Numbered from the stretch's first letter, positions 33,938-42,675 are shown. The stretch: DNA of 64,000 nucleotides from JAHEEM01 sp036396795 (GCA_036396795.1 DASWKF010000017.1:155339-219338), one strand, 5' to 3'. Numbers and translations are program-made. Notes: generated from the letters alone by a model not told the origin.

Positions 33938-34636
33938 ATGACATTGTTGTTTCAAGTGACTCAGCCCAGCGTGGCCATCGCCGGCCGCACCGAGCGATTT
34001 CCAGTGCACCGTGTCTACTGCGTCGGCAGAAACTACGCCGAGCATGCGCGCGAAATGGGCGCGAACCCGCAACGCGATCCGCCGTTCTTCTTCATGAAGC
34101 CGGCCGATGCCATCGTCGCGAGCGGCGCCGAGGTGGCGTATCCGCCGGCGACGCAGAATCTCCATTACGAGATGGAGCTCGTCACCGCCATCGGCAAACA
34201 CGGCGCCGGCATTCCCAAGTCGCAAGCCGAGGCGCATGTCTGGGGCTATGCGGTCGGCATCGACCTCACGCGCCGCGATCTGCAGCTCGCGGCGAGGGAC
34301 TCGGGCAGACCGTGGGATGCCGGCAAGGGCTTCGATGAATCGGCGCCGATCAGCGCCTTGCATGCCGCCGACGCTCTCGGCCATCCGCAATCCGGGCGCA
34401 TCTGGCTGGCCGTCAACGGCGATATCAAGCAGGACTCCGATATCGGCAAGCTGATCTGGAGCGTGCCCGAGATCATCGAGCAGCTCTCCGGTCTGTTCGC
34501 TCTGCAGCCCGGCGACCTGATCTACACCGGCACGCCGGCCGGCGTCGGCCCGGTGAAACCGGGCGATCGGATCACCGGCGGGGTCGACGGCGTGGACACC
34601 ATCGACGTCCGCATCGTCGCAGGTTCCTCGCGGTAG
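33938..34636 (+). CDS. nagK: Fumarylpyruvate hydrolase (fumarylacetoacetate hydrolase family)
   Basis: The 232-residue protein belongs to the FAH family; in the gentisate pathway this enzyme splits fumarylpyruvate into fumarate and pyruvate. Marks are VHRVYCVGRNYAEHAREMG, PPFFFMKPADAIV, the metal-binding HYEMELVTAIGK, and LIYTGTPAGVGPVKPGD. The two downstream genes give the other gentisate steps, which decides between fumarylpyruvate and fumarylacetoacetate as substrate. First gene of a three-gene operon. Confidence 0.9.
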   Translation: MTLLFQVTQPSVAIAGRTERFPVHRVYCVGRNYAEHAREMGANPQRDPPFFFMKPADAIVASGAEVAYPPATQNLHYEMELVTAIGKHGAGIPKSQAEAHVWGYAVGIDLTRRDLQLAARDSGRPWDAGKGFDESAPISALHAADALGHPQSGRIWLAVNGDIKQDSDIGKLIWSVPEIIEQLSGLFALQPGDLIYTGTPAGVGPVKPGDRITGGVDGVDTIDVRIVAGSSR

Positions 34637-34663
34637 CCGCCGCGAGCTCGGCCAAGCGTTACA

Positions 34664-35713
34664 ATGGCTTTCGTGAGGACGCAAGCCAAGCCGAGCGACG
34701 CCGCGTTCGTGCGCCGGCTGCAAGACAAACAACTCGTGCCCTTGTGGGACTTCTTCGGCGATTGGTTCAGCGCCGAGCCGAAGATCGCGGCCAAGCCGTT
34801 TCTGTGGCGTTACGAGGAGCTTCGGCCGCTGCTCATGGAGTCCGCGGAAGTGATCAGCGCGCGTGAGGCCGAGCGCCGCGTGCTCGTATTGGAAAATCCG
34901 GGGCTCCAAGACAAGCATTTGGTCACCGATACTTTGTACGCCGGCCTGCAGCTCATCACACCCGGCGAGATCGCTCCCGCCCACCGGCATACGGCCGTGG
35001 CGCTGCGCTTCGTCATCGAGGGGCACGGCGGCTACACGGCGGTCGCGGGCGAGCGCACGCTCATGGAGCCCGGCGATTTCATCATCACGCCGTCGTGGGC
35101 CTGGCACGACCACGGGCACGAGGGCGAAGGCCCGGTCGTCTGGCTCGATGTCCTGGACATCCCGACGCTACGCTATCTCGGCGCCAACTTCAGCGAGCAC
35201 TATCCGGAGCCGCGTTTTCCGGAAGGGCCGCCGATCAACGACAGCCTCTACCGCTATGCCGCGAACATGCGCCCGGTGGGCTACACGCGCGAGAGTCTCG
35301 CCTCACCGATCTTCAGCTATCCGTATGCCCGCACGCGCGAGGCGCTCGAGCGCTTGAAGCAACACAGCGAGTGGGACGAGTGCCACGGCCTCAAGATGGA
35401 GTTCATCGATCCGACCACCGGAGAGCCGGCGATTCCGACGATCTCGACCTTCATTCAGCTGCTGCCGGCGGGGTTCGTCGGCGCGGCCTACCGGAGCACG
35501 GACGGGGCGCTGTTCTGTGTCGCCGAGGGCTGCGGCAGCATCACGATAGGCGCCGGCGACGACGCGGTCAGCTTCCAGTACTCCCCGCGAGACATCTTCG
35601 CCGTGCCCGGCTGGCGGCCCTATCGGATCGAGGCGCGCGAGGAGTCGGTGATCTTCAGCGCCTCCGACAAGGTCGTGCAGACGAAGCTCGGCGTCTGGCG
35701 GGAGCAGCGCTAG
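34664..35713 (+). CDS. nagI: Gentisate 1,2-dioxygenase
   Basis: The enzyme opens the ring of gentisate (2,5-dihydroxybenzoate) to maleylpyruvate with ferrous iron and oxygen. The 349-residue protein has two cupin domains. The N-terminal one has the iron-binding histidines in PAHRHTAVALRFVIEG and WAWHDHGHEG; the C-terminal one has degenerate metal sites (YSPRDIFAVPGWRPY), normal for the family. WDFFGDWFSAEPK-type N-terminus also fits. It lies 27 bases after the hydrolase gene and 13 before the isomerase gene. Confidence 0.95.
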   Translation: MAFVRTQAKPSDAAFVRRLQDKQLVPLWDFFGDWFSAEPKIAAKPFLWRYEELRPLLMESAEVISAREAERRVLVLENPGLQDKHLVTDTLYAGLQLITPGEIAPAHRHTAVALRFVIEGHGGYTAVAGERTLMEPGDFIITPSWAWHDHGHEGEGPVVWLDVLDIPTLRYLGANFSEHYPEPRFPEGPPINDSLYRYAANMRPVGYTRESLASPIFSYPYARTREALERLKQHSEWDECHGLKMEFIDPTTGEPAIPTISTFIQLLPAGFVGAAYRSTDGALFCVAEGCGSITIGAGDDAVSFQYSPRDIFAVPGWRPYRIEAREESVIFSASDKVVQTKLGVWREQR

Positions 35714-35726
35714 CGCAGGGCGGATC

Positions 35727-36371
35727 ATGACGCTCGAGCTCTACACGTTCTATCGCAGCTCGGCCGCGTACCGCGTGCGTATCGCGTTGAACTACAAGGG
35801 GCTCAGCTACACGCCGATCACGCTGCATCTGCGACGCAACGAGCATCGCCGCGCCGACTACTTGAGCCTCAATCCGCAAGGCCTGGTTCCCGCGCTGGCG
35901 CACGACGGAGCCGTCATTCCGCAGTCGGTCGCCATTATGGAGTATGTCGAGGAGCGCTACCCCGAGCCGGCGCTGCTGCCCGCCGCCGGCGTGGATCGCG
36001 CATTGGTTCGATCGATGGCGCAGTCGATCGTTTCGGAAATGCATCCGTTGTGCAATCTGCGTGTCCTGAATTACTTGAAGGACGAGCTGGGCCAAGACGA
36101 GGCGGCTGTAAGGGCCTGGTACGCGCGTTGGATCGATCACGGCTTCGGGCCTCTGGAGAAGATGGTCGAGCGCTACGGCGACGGCAAGACGCACTGCTTC
36201 GGCGACAGTGTCACGATGGCCGACGTTTGCCTGGTGCCGCAGATGTTCAATGCGCAGCGTTTCGAGTGCGATCTGACACCGTACCCGAGGTTGACGGCGA
36301 TCGCCGCCGCATTGGAGCCGCATCCGGCGTTCGCCCAAGCGCACCCTTCGGAGCAGCCGGACGCGGAGTAG
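35727..36371 (+). CDS. nagL: Maleylpyruvate isomerase (zeta-class GST family)
   Basis: This 214-residue zeta-class glutathione-S-transferase-like protein converts maleylpyruvate to fumarylpyruvate using glutathione. The active-site SSAAYRVRIALNYKGL motif is at residues ~11-26, NPQGLVPALAHDG and QSVAIMEYVEERYP follow, and the C-terminal helical domain has FGDSVTMADVCLVPQMFNA. Family members also isomerise maleylacetoacetate; the neighbouring gentisate dioxygenase gene makes maleylpyruvate the better guess. Confidence 0.93.
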   Translation: MTLELYTFYRSSAAYRVRIALNYKGLSYTPITLHLRRNEHRRADYLSLNPQGLVPALAHDGAVIPQSVAIMEYVEERYPEPALLPAAGVDRALVRSMAQSIVSEMHPLCNLRVLNYLKDELGQDEAAVRAWYARWIDHGFGPLEKMVERYGDGKTHCFGDSVTMADVCLVPQMFNAQRFECDLTPYPRLTAIAAALEPHPAFAQAHPSEQPDAE

Positions 36372-36469
36372 CCGCGCCCCGGCTCGTCAGGAAGTCGGAG
36401 TTTTGGCAGAATGAGCACGCTCTCGAGCACGCCTCCGGCATCACGATGACAACGAGAAGGAGCCCGGCA

Positions 36470-37303
36470 ATGCTTGCCAATCTCGATAGATTCATGCCGC
36501 GCCCGCTCGCAGTCACGGGTGCCATGCTGCTCGCCTGCGGCCTCAAGGCGGCGGCGCAGGAGGGCTTGCCCGTCGGCCCGCCGCCGGCGCCGGACCTGAC
36601 GGGGCGATATGCGCCGTTGACCTGCGCGCCCAATGGCGCAACGTGCCCGTTCGTCGTCGACGACATCAAGCTGACGCCCGTCGGCAAGAAGATGTGGGAC
36701 GCCTACGAGGAAATCATCGGGCCGAAGTTCGACTGTGCCCAGGCGACGCCGCCCTCGCTGTTCGCCGACCCCTACCGCTGGGCGATCCACCAGCTTACCG
36801 ATCGAGTGGTCTTCGAGTACGAGAAAGACGACATCATACGGACGGTCTGGCTCACGGGCTGGGGACACCCGGAACCGGGCCCCTACGACGCCTCATGGCA
36901 GGGGCATTCCATCGGCTGGTACGAGGGCGATGAGCTCGTGGTCGTGACCACGCGCTATCACTATGATCCGCACGGCATCGAGGATTTCGGCGGCATTCCG
37001 TCGTCGACACAGAAGCGTGTCACCGAACGCTATCGGCGCGAAGGCGACCGGCTGTATCTGCGGGCGCTGACGGAGGATCCGCTGATCCTCGAGGAGCCGA
37101 TCTATTTCGAGTTCGAGTATCTGGCAGGCGACGACCCACTGATTCTGCCGTACCGCTGCGAGCTCGACCAGGCGAGGTTTCCGACGCAGTATGCCGATCC
37201 CGAGAAAGGCACGAGCCTGGCCGATTTCGGCGGCAGGGACCCGGAGCTCGTGCCGGTTGGCGTCGAGGAGCTCGAGCGCCGGCGGCGCGAGAACCAAAAC
37301 TGA
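36470..37303 (+). CDS. Secreted protein of unknown function
   Basis: The ATG at 36470 has an AAGGAG site seven bases upstream and gives 277 residues. A signal peptide (LAVTGAMLLACGLKAAAQEG) precedes a domain beginning PDLTGRYAPLTC and rich in aromatic beta-strand sequence (RVVFEYEKDDIIRTVWLTGW, SIGWYEGDELVVVTTRYHYD). Similar exported proteins are often found beside DUF6152 proteins, and the next gene is one. Function is unknown; no catalytic motif is evident. An ATG at 36446 is a possible alternative start. Confidence 0.82.
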   Translation: MLANLDRFMPRPLAVTGAMLLACGLKAAAQEGLPVGPPPAPDLTGRYAPLTCAPNGATCPFVVDDIKLTPVGKKMWDAYEEIIGPKFDCAQATPPSLFADPYRWAIHQLTDRVVFEYEKDDIIRTVWLTGWGHPEPGPYDASWQGHSIGWYEGDELVVVTTRYHYDPHGIEDFGGIPSSTQKRVTERYRREGDRLYLRALTEDPLILEEPIYFEFEYLAGDDPLILPYRCELDQARFPTQYADPEKGTSLADFGGRDPELVPVGVEELERRRRENQN

Positions 37304-37339
37304 TTCGGGGCGCAGTGAGCCCTCGAGGAGGCAAATGCG

Positions 37340-37720
37340 ATGAGAGTGTACTTGTCCGCGACAGCGCTGTTCATGCTCGCCGGCATGCCGATTCACGCTC
37401 ACCACGCGCAAGCGCCGTTTTTCGACCAGAGCAGGGAAGTAGAGATCGAGGGCGTCGTCACGCGTTTCGACTTCCGCAATCCTCATCCGGTGCTGTACGT
37501 GGACGTCAGCAACGACTCCGGCGGGATCGAGGAATGGCAGATTCAATTCGGCAACGCCACCGGCTTGCGCCGTCGAGGCTGGCACAAGGACATCATCGGC
37601 CCGGGTGAAAAGATTCGCGCCCGTGGTCATCCGTCCTGGAATCCGGATACGCGAGGCATGCAGGGCGCGCGCGTCGTCAAGTCGGACGGCAGCGTCCTCG
37701 GCGCCTCCACCGCCGACTAG
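37340..37720 (+). CDS. DUF6152-like secreted protein
   Basis: A 126-residue exported protein: signal peptide (LSATALFMLAGMPIHAHHAQ) followed by the DUF6152-type sequence with HHA near the mature N-terminus, EIEGVVTRFDFRNPHPVLYV and HKDIIGPGEKIRARGHPS. The fold looks like a small beta-barrel of the OB or NigD kind. It lies 36 bases after the previous secreted gene with a GAGGAGGCAAA-type site and is probably co-transcribed. Role unknown. Confidence 0.8.
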   Translation: MRVYLSATALFMLAGMPIHAHHAQAPFFDQSREVEIEGVVTRFDFRNPHPVLYVDVSNDSGGIEEWQIQFGNATGLRRRGWHKDIIGPGEKIRARGHPSWNPDTRGMQGARVVKSDGSVLGASTAD

Positions 37721-37759
37721 GCGCTCGAGGGAGGAATCACGAAGAGCGCCGCGGCGGCG

Positions 37760-38467
37760 CTAATCCTCGCCGGCCGCAAGCCGATAGCGGGCCTGAATGA
37801 TCTGAGCCAGGATCGCCACGGCGATCTCAGCGGGCGCGCGGCCGCCGAGCGGCAGCCCGATCGGTCCCGCGATCCTCGCGAGGCTGTCCGGCCCGAAGCC
37901 GCGTTCGGCGAGGCGAGCGATGCGGTTGGCGTGGTTCTTCTTGCTGCCCAGCGCGCCGATGTAGAAAGCCTCCGATTCGAGCGCGGCGGCCAGCGCGGGC
38001 TCGTCTATTTTCGGATCGTGGCTCAAGGTGACTACGCTTGCGCGCGAGTCGAGCATGAGCCCGGGCATCACGTCCTGCGGCCAGTCGTTGCGTACTTCCG
38101 TCCCCGGAAAGCGATCCGCGCTCGCAAACGCGGGACGCGGGTCGATGAGCAAGGTCTCGTACCCGGCCTGGCGCGCCATTGGAATCAGGGCCTGCGCAAT
38201 GTGGACCGCGCCGACGACGATCAAGCGATAGGGGCGTGACAGCGTTTGCAGCAGATACTGCCGGCCGCCGGCCTCGATCGTCGAGGCGCCGTCGCGGCGC
38301 AAGGCGAGACGGCATTGCTCGAGCACAACTGAAGGCAGGCCGCCGGCGTCGGCGCGGCCATCAGCGTCGATGAGCCAGCGTTCCGCCGAGTCGAGCGCGC
38401 GAACCAGCACGACCGGCCGGTTCTCGGCGCGCGCGCGAACGACGGCTTTGAGCAGCTCGGCCCTCAC
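37760..38467 (-). CDS. xdhC: XdhC family protein, Rossmann (C-terminal) part
   Basis: XdhC proteins bind and sulfurate the molybdenum cofactor and insert it into xanthine-dehydrogenase-type enzymes. This 235-residue protein carries the C-terminal Rossmann domain (YRLIVVGAVHIAQALIPMA, SVVTLSHDPKIDEPAL, FYIGALGSKKNHANR, GPIGLPLGGRAPAEIAVAI). The usual N-terminal domain is encoded by the preceding gene, overlapping by four bases. Together they would serve the large subunit at 30887-33292. Confidence 0.9.
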   Translation of the reverse strand: MRAELLKAVVRARAENRPVVLVRALDSAERWLIDADGRADAGGLPSVVLEQCRLALRRDGASTIEAGGRQYLLQTLSRPYRLIVVGAVHIAQALIPMARQAGYETLLIDPRPAFASADRFPGTEVRNDWPQDVMPGLMLDSRASVVTLSHDPKIDEPALAAALESEAFYIGALGSKKNHANRIARLAERGFGPDSLARIAGPIGLPLGGRAPAEIAVAILAQIIQARYRLAAGED

Positions 38468-38805
38468 CGCACGGCTTCGACCAGAATCTGAATCTGGCCG
38501 CCGCAGGCGAGGCCCACTTCCCAGGCCTCGTCGTTGCTGACGCCGAACTGCAGCAGTTGCTGCTCGCCGCTACGCATCACTTCCTGGGAGGCTTGAATCA
38601 CGGCACTCTCCACGCAGCCGCCGGATACCGATCCTTCGAAGTGGCCACCCTCGGCGACCACGAGATTGCTTCCGGCCGGCCGCGGGGAAGATCCCCAGGT
38701 TTTGACGACGGTCGCAAGGGCGACTCGCTTACCGGACTCGTGCCACTCGAGCGCCAGGTCCAAGATGTCGCTCGGCTCCCGTTCGCTCACAATTGGTTTT
38801 CCCAT
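38464..38805 (-). CDS. XdhC/CoxI N-terminal domain protein
   Basis: This 113-residue protein is the XdhC N-terminal (XdhC_CoxI) domain on its own: VALATVVKTWGSSPRPAGS, then GSVSGGCVESAVIQASQEV and LACGGQIQILVE with the conserved cysteines. The ATG at 38805 has a GAGGAG site five bases upstream, better than an ATG sixteen codons earlier. It ends in a four-base overlap with the Rossmann-domain gene, so the classical XdhC is split here into two coupled polypeptides. Confidence 0.9.
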   Translation of the reverse strand: MGKPIVSEREPSDILDLALEWHESGKRVALATVVKTWGSSPRPAGSNLVVAEGGHFEGSVSGGCVESAVIQASQEVMRSGEQQLLQFGVSNDEAWEVGLACGGQIQILVEAVR

Positions 38806-38984
38806 CGCCGCTCCTCGTGGACAAGCGAGTACATTACAACACTCCGCAACCATCTCAGAGTCTCGCGCGGCTGCGGCTGCTGGCTGATCTCATTGCCTCT
38901 CGGTACAATCGAGGCTGAAGAGGAACGAGCTCCGAAGCCGAAAAAATCCCGTCCGACATACGTGCTGCGGCACAGAGGAAGTGA

Positions 38985-41477
38985 ATGGCGCAAGCGCGAT
39001 TGAACCTGGCCGCCCGGATGCTCATCCGCGACTGGCGCGCCGGCGAGACCATGGTGCTGCTGGTCGCGCTGGTCGTGGCAGTCGCAGCCATGAGCGCGGT
39101 GGGGTTCTTCACCGACCGCGTTCGCCAAGCCGTGACTCAGCAGGCAGGGGAGTCGCTCGCGGCCGACCTGCGCCTCGAATCCGACTATCCGCTGGCTCCC
39201 GAGCTCGCGGCGCGCGCAGCAGCACGGGGCTTGAGCACCGCGGAAGTCGTGAATTTCCGCAGCGTCATTCTGTTCGGAGAGGCGAACGCCTTGGCCGACG
39301 TGCGCGGCGTCTCCGAGGGCTATCCCTTGCGCGGCGAGGTCCACATCGCCGACGCCCTGGCCGGCGAGCCTCGGGCTGCCGCCGGCGTGCCCGGGCGCGG
39401 CGAGGTTTGGGCCGAGCCGAGCCTGCTTGCGCGTCTCGGCGCCGACGTCGGCGACGAGCTCGGGGTCGGGCAGCTGACCCTGCGGGTCACTCGGACGCTC
39501 GAGTTCAGACCCGACGAAGGCTGGCGCTTCATGGAGATTGCGCCGACCTTGCTGCTCAACGTCGCCGACATCGCCGCCACCGGGCTCGTCCAGCCGGGCA
39601 GTGTCGTCGAATACGAGCTGCTGTTCGCCGGTAACGAGCGCCAGGTGGGTGGCTTCAGGGTCGAGCTCGAGCCGCTCGTGGGCCTCGATCAGGAGCTGGA
39701 GGACATTCGCGACGGCCGGCCCGAGGTGCGCTCGTCGGTCGAGCGAGCCGAGCGCTTTCTGGTGTTGTCGGCACTGGTCAGCGTATTGCTCGGCGGCGTG
39801 GCGGTGGCGATGGCGGCGCGCCGTTTCCTCGCGCGGCATCTCGACGGCGTTGCCTTGATGAAGTGTATCGGGGCACAGCATCGTGACGTGCTGCGCCTGA
39901 CCCTGACGCAGCTGCTGCTGCTGGCGCTGTTCGCCGGAACGGTCGGCACCTTGATCGGTTTTCTGACCCAGCAGGGGCTCACGCTGTTGCTCGACGATCT
40001 CATCGAGGCGCAGCTTCCGCCGCCGACCTTGCGCGGCGCCGTGATCGGGCCCGTTACCGCGATCGTCGTGGCGCTCGGGTTTGCGCTGCCGCCATTGTTG
40101 CAGCTTCGCAGCGTACCGCCGGCACGCGTGTTGCGGCATGATTTGGAGCCGCCGCCGCTGGGCTACACCGCCGTCTACGGCATCGCCACGGTCGCCGTTA
40201 CCACGATGCTCTATTGGCTGTTCGGCGACTTGGAGCTCATCCTGTATCTCTTGGCCGGCTCGTCGTTGACCTTCCTGGCGCTATATGGAGCAGGCCGGTT
40301 GCTCGTGGCGCTGCTGCAGGGGTTGCGCGGCCGCGTGGGTGTCGCATGGCGCTATGGCGTCGCCAACGTCGCCCGCCGCGGCCGTGAGAGCAGCGTGCAA
40401 GTCGTCGCTTTCGGTATCGGTCTGATGGTGCTGTTGCTCTTGACGGTGGTGCGCACTCAGCTCATGGCCGCCTGGCAGGCGACGCTGCCGGAGTCGGCGC
40501 CGAACCATTTTCTGATCAATATTCAAGCAGACGAGCGCGAGCGCGTCGCCGACGTTTTGAGCGGCCACGGCATTCAGCCGCCGGAGTTCACGCCCTTGGT
40601 GCGAGCTCGGATCAGCCACGTCAACGGCATTCCGGTCAACGAATACCCGGCGAGAGACGAGCGCGCCGAGGAGGAGCTACGCGACGATCTGAACCTGACT
40701 TGGACCGCCACGCTCGGCGGCGACAACGAGCTCTTGGCGGGTCGGTGGTGGGAGCCCGGCGATTCACGGCCGCAAGTCTCCATCGAGGAGGATCTGCTCG
40801 ATGAGATTGGCTTGAGCCTCGGCGACCAGCTGACGTATTCCGTGGCCGGGCAGAGCCTCACGGTGACGATTACGAGCGAGCGGCGCGTGCATTGGGACTC
40901 CTTTCAGCCGAACTTCTTCATGGTCTTGAACCCCGGAGTTCTCGACGCGTTTCCGCAGACCTTCATCACGAGCTTCTTCGTCGAGGCCGGGCAACGGGGC
41001 GCGACGCTCGACCTCGCCCGGGAGCTGCCGAGCGTCTCGGTGATCGATATCGGCGCGGTGCTGGATCAGGTGCGCCGCGGGATGACGCGCGCGGCGCTGG
41101 CGGTGCAATACGTGTTCCTGTTCACGTTCGCGGCGGGCATCACGGTGCTGCTCGCCGCCATCCAGTCGACGCGGGACGAGCGGCTCTATGAGAGCGCCGT
41201 GCTGCGCACGCTCGGCGCCGGGCGTGGGGTCGTGCTACAGGGTGTGGCTGCGGAGTTTATCGCAATCGGTCTGTTGGCAGGGACCTTGGCGGCCGTCGGT
41301 GCCGGTCTGATCGGCTATGTCATCGCCGGCGAGTTGTTCGAGCTCGACTACGTCCCAGGGCCGGTGCTGTGGCTTTCGGGCCTGCTCGCCGGCGGCCTGA
41401 TCGTCGGCATCAGTGGGACGCTGGCGGCGCGCTCGGTCGTCAACGAGCCGCCGGTTTCGACCCTGCGGCGGATCTAG
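38985..41477 (+). CDS. FtsX-like ABC transporter permease, YbbP type
   Basis: The 830-residue protein has ten membrane segments in the YbbP pattern: one near the N-terminus (VLLVALVVAVAAMSAVGFFT), a large periplasmic MacB-like domain, three helices around 265-370, a central pair, a second periplasmic domain and three C-terminal helices (FTFAAGITVLLAAIQST, LRTLGAGRGVVLQGVAAEF). YbbP works with an ABC ATPase (YbbA), which usually precedes it; no ATPase gene is adjacent here. The start has an AGAGGAAG site. Likely role is mechanotransmission or lipoprotein/envelope substrate handling, unproven. Confidence 0.9.
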   Translation: MAQARLNLAARMLIRDWRAGETMVLLVALVVAVAAMSAVGFFTDRVRQAVTQQAGESLAADLRLESDYPLAPELAARAAARGLSTAEVVNFRSVILFGEANALADVRGVSEGYPLRGEVHIADALAGEPRAAAGVPGRGEVWAEPSLLARLGADVGDELGVGQLTLRVTRTLEFRPDEGWRFMEIAPTLLLNVADIAATGLVQPGSVVEYELLFAGNERQVGGFRVELEPLVGLDQELEDIRDGRPEVRSSVERAERFLVLSALVSVLLGGVAVAMAARRFLARHLDGVALMKCIGAQHRDVLRLTLTQLLLLALFAGTVGTLIGFLTQQGLTLLLDDLIEAQLPPPTLRGAVIGPVTAIVVALGFALPPLLQLRSVPPARVLRHDLEPPPLGYTAVYGIATVAVTTMLYWLFGDLELILYLLAGSSLTFLALYGAGRLLVALLQGLRGRVGVAWRYGVANVARRGRESSVQVVAFGIGLMVLLLLTVVRTQLMAAWQATLPESAPNHFLINIQADERERVADVLSGHGIQPPEFTPLVRARISHVNGIPVNEYPARDERAEEELRDDLNLTWTATLGGDNELLAGRWWEPGDSRPQVSIEEDLLDEIGLSLGDQLTYSVAGQSLTVTITSERRVHWDSFQPNFFMVLNPGVLDAFPQTFITSFFVEAGQRGATLDLARELPSVSVIDIGAVLDQVRRGMTRAALAVQYVFLFTFAAGITVLLAAIQSTRDERLYESAVLRTLGAGRGVVLQGVAAEFIAIGLLAGTLAAVGAGLIGYVIAGELFELDYVPGPVLWLSGLLAGGLIVGISGTLAARSVVNEPPVSTLRRI

Positions 41478-41490
41478 CCGCTCGGTGCGT

Positions 41491-41742
41491 TCAGTGCCAG
41501 TGGCCGTGTTCCGCCGACCAGACGCGGCCAGGAGGTCCGCCGGGCCGGATGTCGTCCAAGGACGTGATGATCAGAATGAGGCCGCCGAGCAGGCAGATCG
41601 CAACCAGCCCGACAGTGAGGCGCATCGGCCACGAGGTGCGCGTGGCTTTGAGGGCGCAGCAGCGTTTGTACTTCTTGCCACTGCCGCAAGGGCAGGGCTC
41701 GTTGCGGCCGACTGCCGAGGGTTTGCTCTTGCGTGCGGACAT
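41491..41742 (-). CDS. SEC-C motif protein with one membrane helix
   Basis: Starting at the ATG at 41742 (MSARKSKPSAVGRNEP), this 83-residue protein has a SecA-type zinc motif CPCGSGKKYKRCC (Cys 18, 20, 29, 30 approximately), then a hydrophobic helix (LTVGLVAICLLGGLILIIT) and a short tail with a terminal HGHWH. The SEC-C motif binds zinc and contacts ribosome or SecB in SecA. A free-standing membrane-bound copy is uncommon. Function unknown. It converges on the FtsX-type gene. Confidence 0.75.
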   Translation of the reverse strand: MSARKSKPSAVGRNEPCPCGSGKKYKRCCALKATRTSWPMRLTVGLVAICLLGGLILIITSLDDIRPGGPPGRVWSAEHGHWH

Positions 41743-41812
41743 CGCGCCGCTGAGTGTATACGAAAATCGAGCCGCGTAGGATCGGGCCGCGATCGTCAAA
41801 CCGGGAAGGCGC

Positions 41813-41935
41813 ATGCCGCTCTTCTGGCTGATCGAGAATCGGGTCGAGGACCCGCTTCTGCTTGCGCTAATATCCGCCGCCGCCGCTCTGAGCGTCGCGC
41901 TCGAGGGCGAGGCGGCCTTGGAGGCGCGGCGCTAA
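41813..41935 (+). CDS. Possible 40-residue small protein
   Basis: A short frame from an ATG with GGGAAGG upstream encodes a peptide with a hydrophobic centre (LLLALISAAAALSVAL) flanked by acidic residues. It lies just before rpe. The sequence could be a small membrane peptide, but with no homologue recognised and ordinary composition for the region it may be chance. Confidence 0.2.
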   Translation: MPLFWLIENRVEDPLLLALISAAAALSVALEGEAALEARR

Positions 41936-42000
41936 GCGGCGGTACACATCGTTATGGCCAAAGGGCAGAATAGCGGCCTGTAACATCCGGGACATCTCCA

Positions 42001-42675
42001 ATGACGAAGCACTGGATCGCGCCGTCGATTCTTTCAGCGGATTTTGCGCGCCTCGGTGAGGAGGTGGACGCGGTGTTGGCGGCCGGCGCCGACCTGATTC
42101 ACTTCGACGTGATGGACAATCACTATGTGCCGAACCTGACGGTGGGCCCGCTCATCGCCGCGGCGCTGCGCAAGCATGGGATAGTGGCGCCGATCGACGT
42201 GCACCTCATGGTCAAGCCCGTGGATCGAATCATCCCCGAATTTGCCGATGCAGGTGCAAGCTACATCAGCATTCATCCCGAGGCGACCGAGCACGTCGAC
42301 CGCTCGCTGCAGTTGATTCGCGACGTGGGTTGCAAGAGCGGCCTGGTGCTCAATCCGGCGACGTCTCTGAGCTGGCTCGAGCATGTGCTCGACAAGCTCG
42401 ACATGGTGTTGCTGATGTCGGTCAATCCGGGCTTCAGCGGGCAGCAGTTCATCGAGTCGACGCTGAAGAAGCTCGAGCGCGCTCGGCGAATCATCGATGA
42501 ATCGGGCCTCGAGATCCGGCTCGAGGTCGACGGCGGCGTCAAAGTCGACAACATCGGCAAGATCGCCGGGGCCGGCGCCGACACCTTCGTCGCCGGCTCG
42601 GCAATCTTCGGCAGCGGTGATTATGCCGCGACGATCGCGGCCATGCGGCGGCAAATCGCGGCGGCGATGGGCTAG
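42001..42675 (+). CDS. rpe: Ribulose-phosphate 3-epimerase
   Basis: Rpe interconverts ribulose 5-phosphate and xylulose 5-phosphate in the pentose phosphate pathway. The 224-residue TIM barrel has all signature parts: IAPSILSADFARLGEEV, IHFDVMDNHYVPNLTVGP, DVHLMVKPVD, MSVNPGFSGQQFI and VDGGVKVDNI, with GADTFVAGSAIF near the end. Metal ligands (His and Asp in FDVMDNH and DVHLM) are present. It precedes the thr genes by 94 bases; a link is positional only. Confidence 0.98.
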   Translation: MTKHWIAPSILSADFARLGEEVDAVLAAGADLIHFDVMDNHYVPNLTVGPLIAAALRKHGIVAPIDVHLMVKPVDRIIPEFADAGASYISIHPEATEHVDRSLQLIRDVGCKSGLVLNPATSLSWLEHVLDKLDMVLLMSVNPGFSGQQFIESTLKKLERARRIIDESGLEIRLEVDGGVKVDNIGKIAGAGADTFVAGSAIFGSGDYAATIAAMRRQIAAAMG

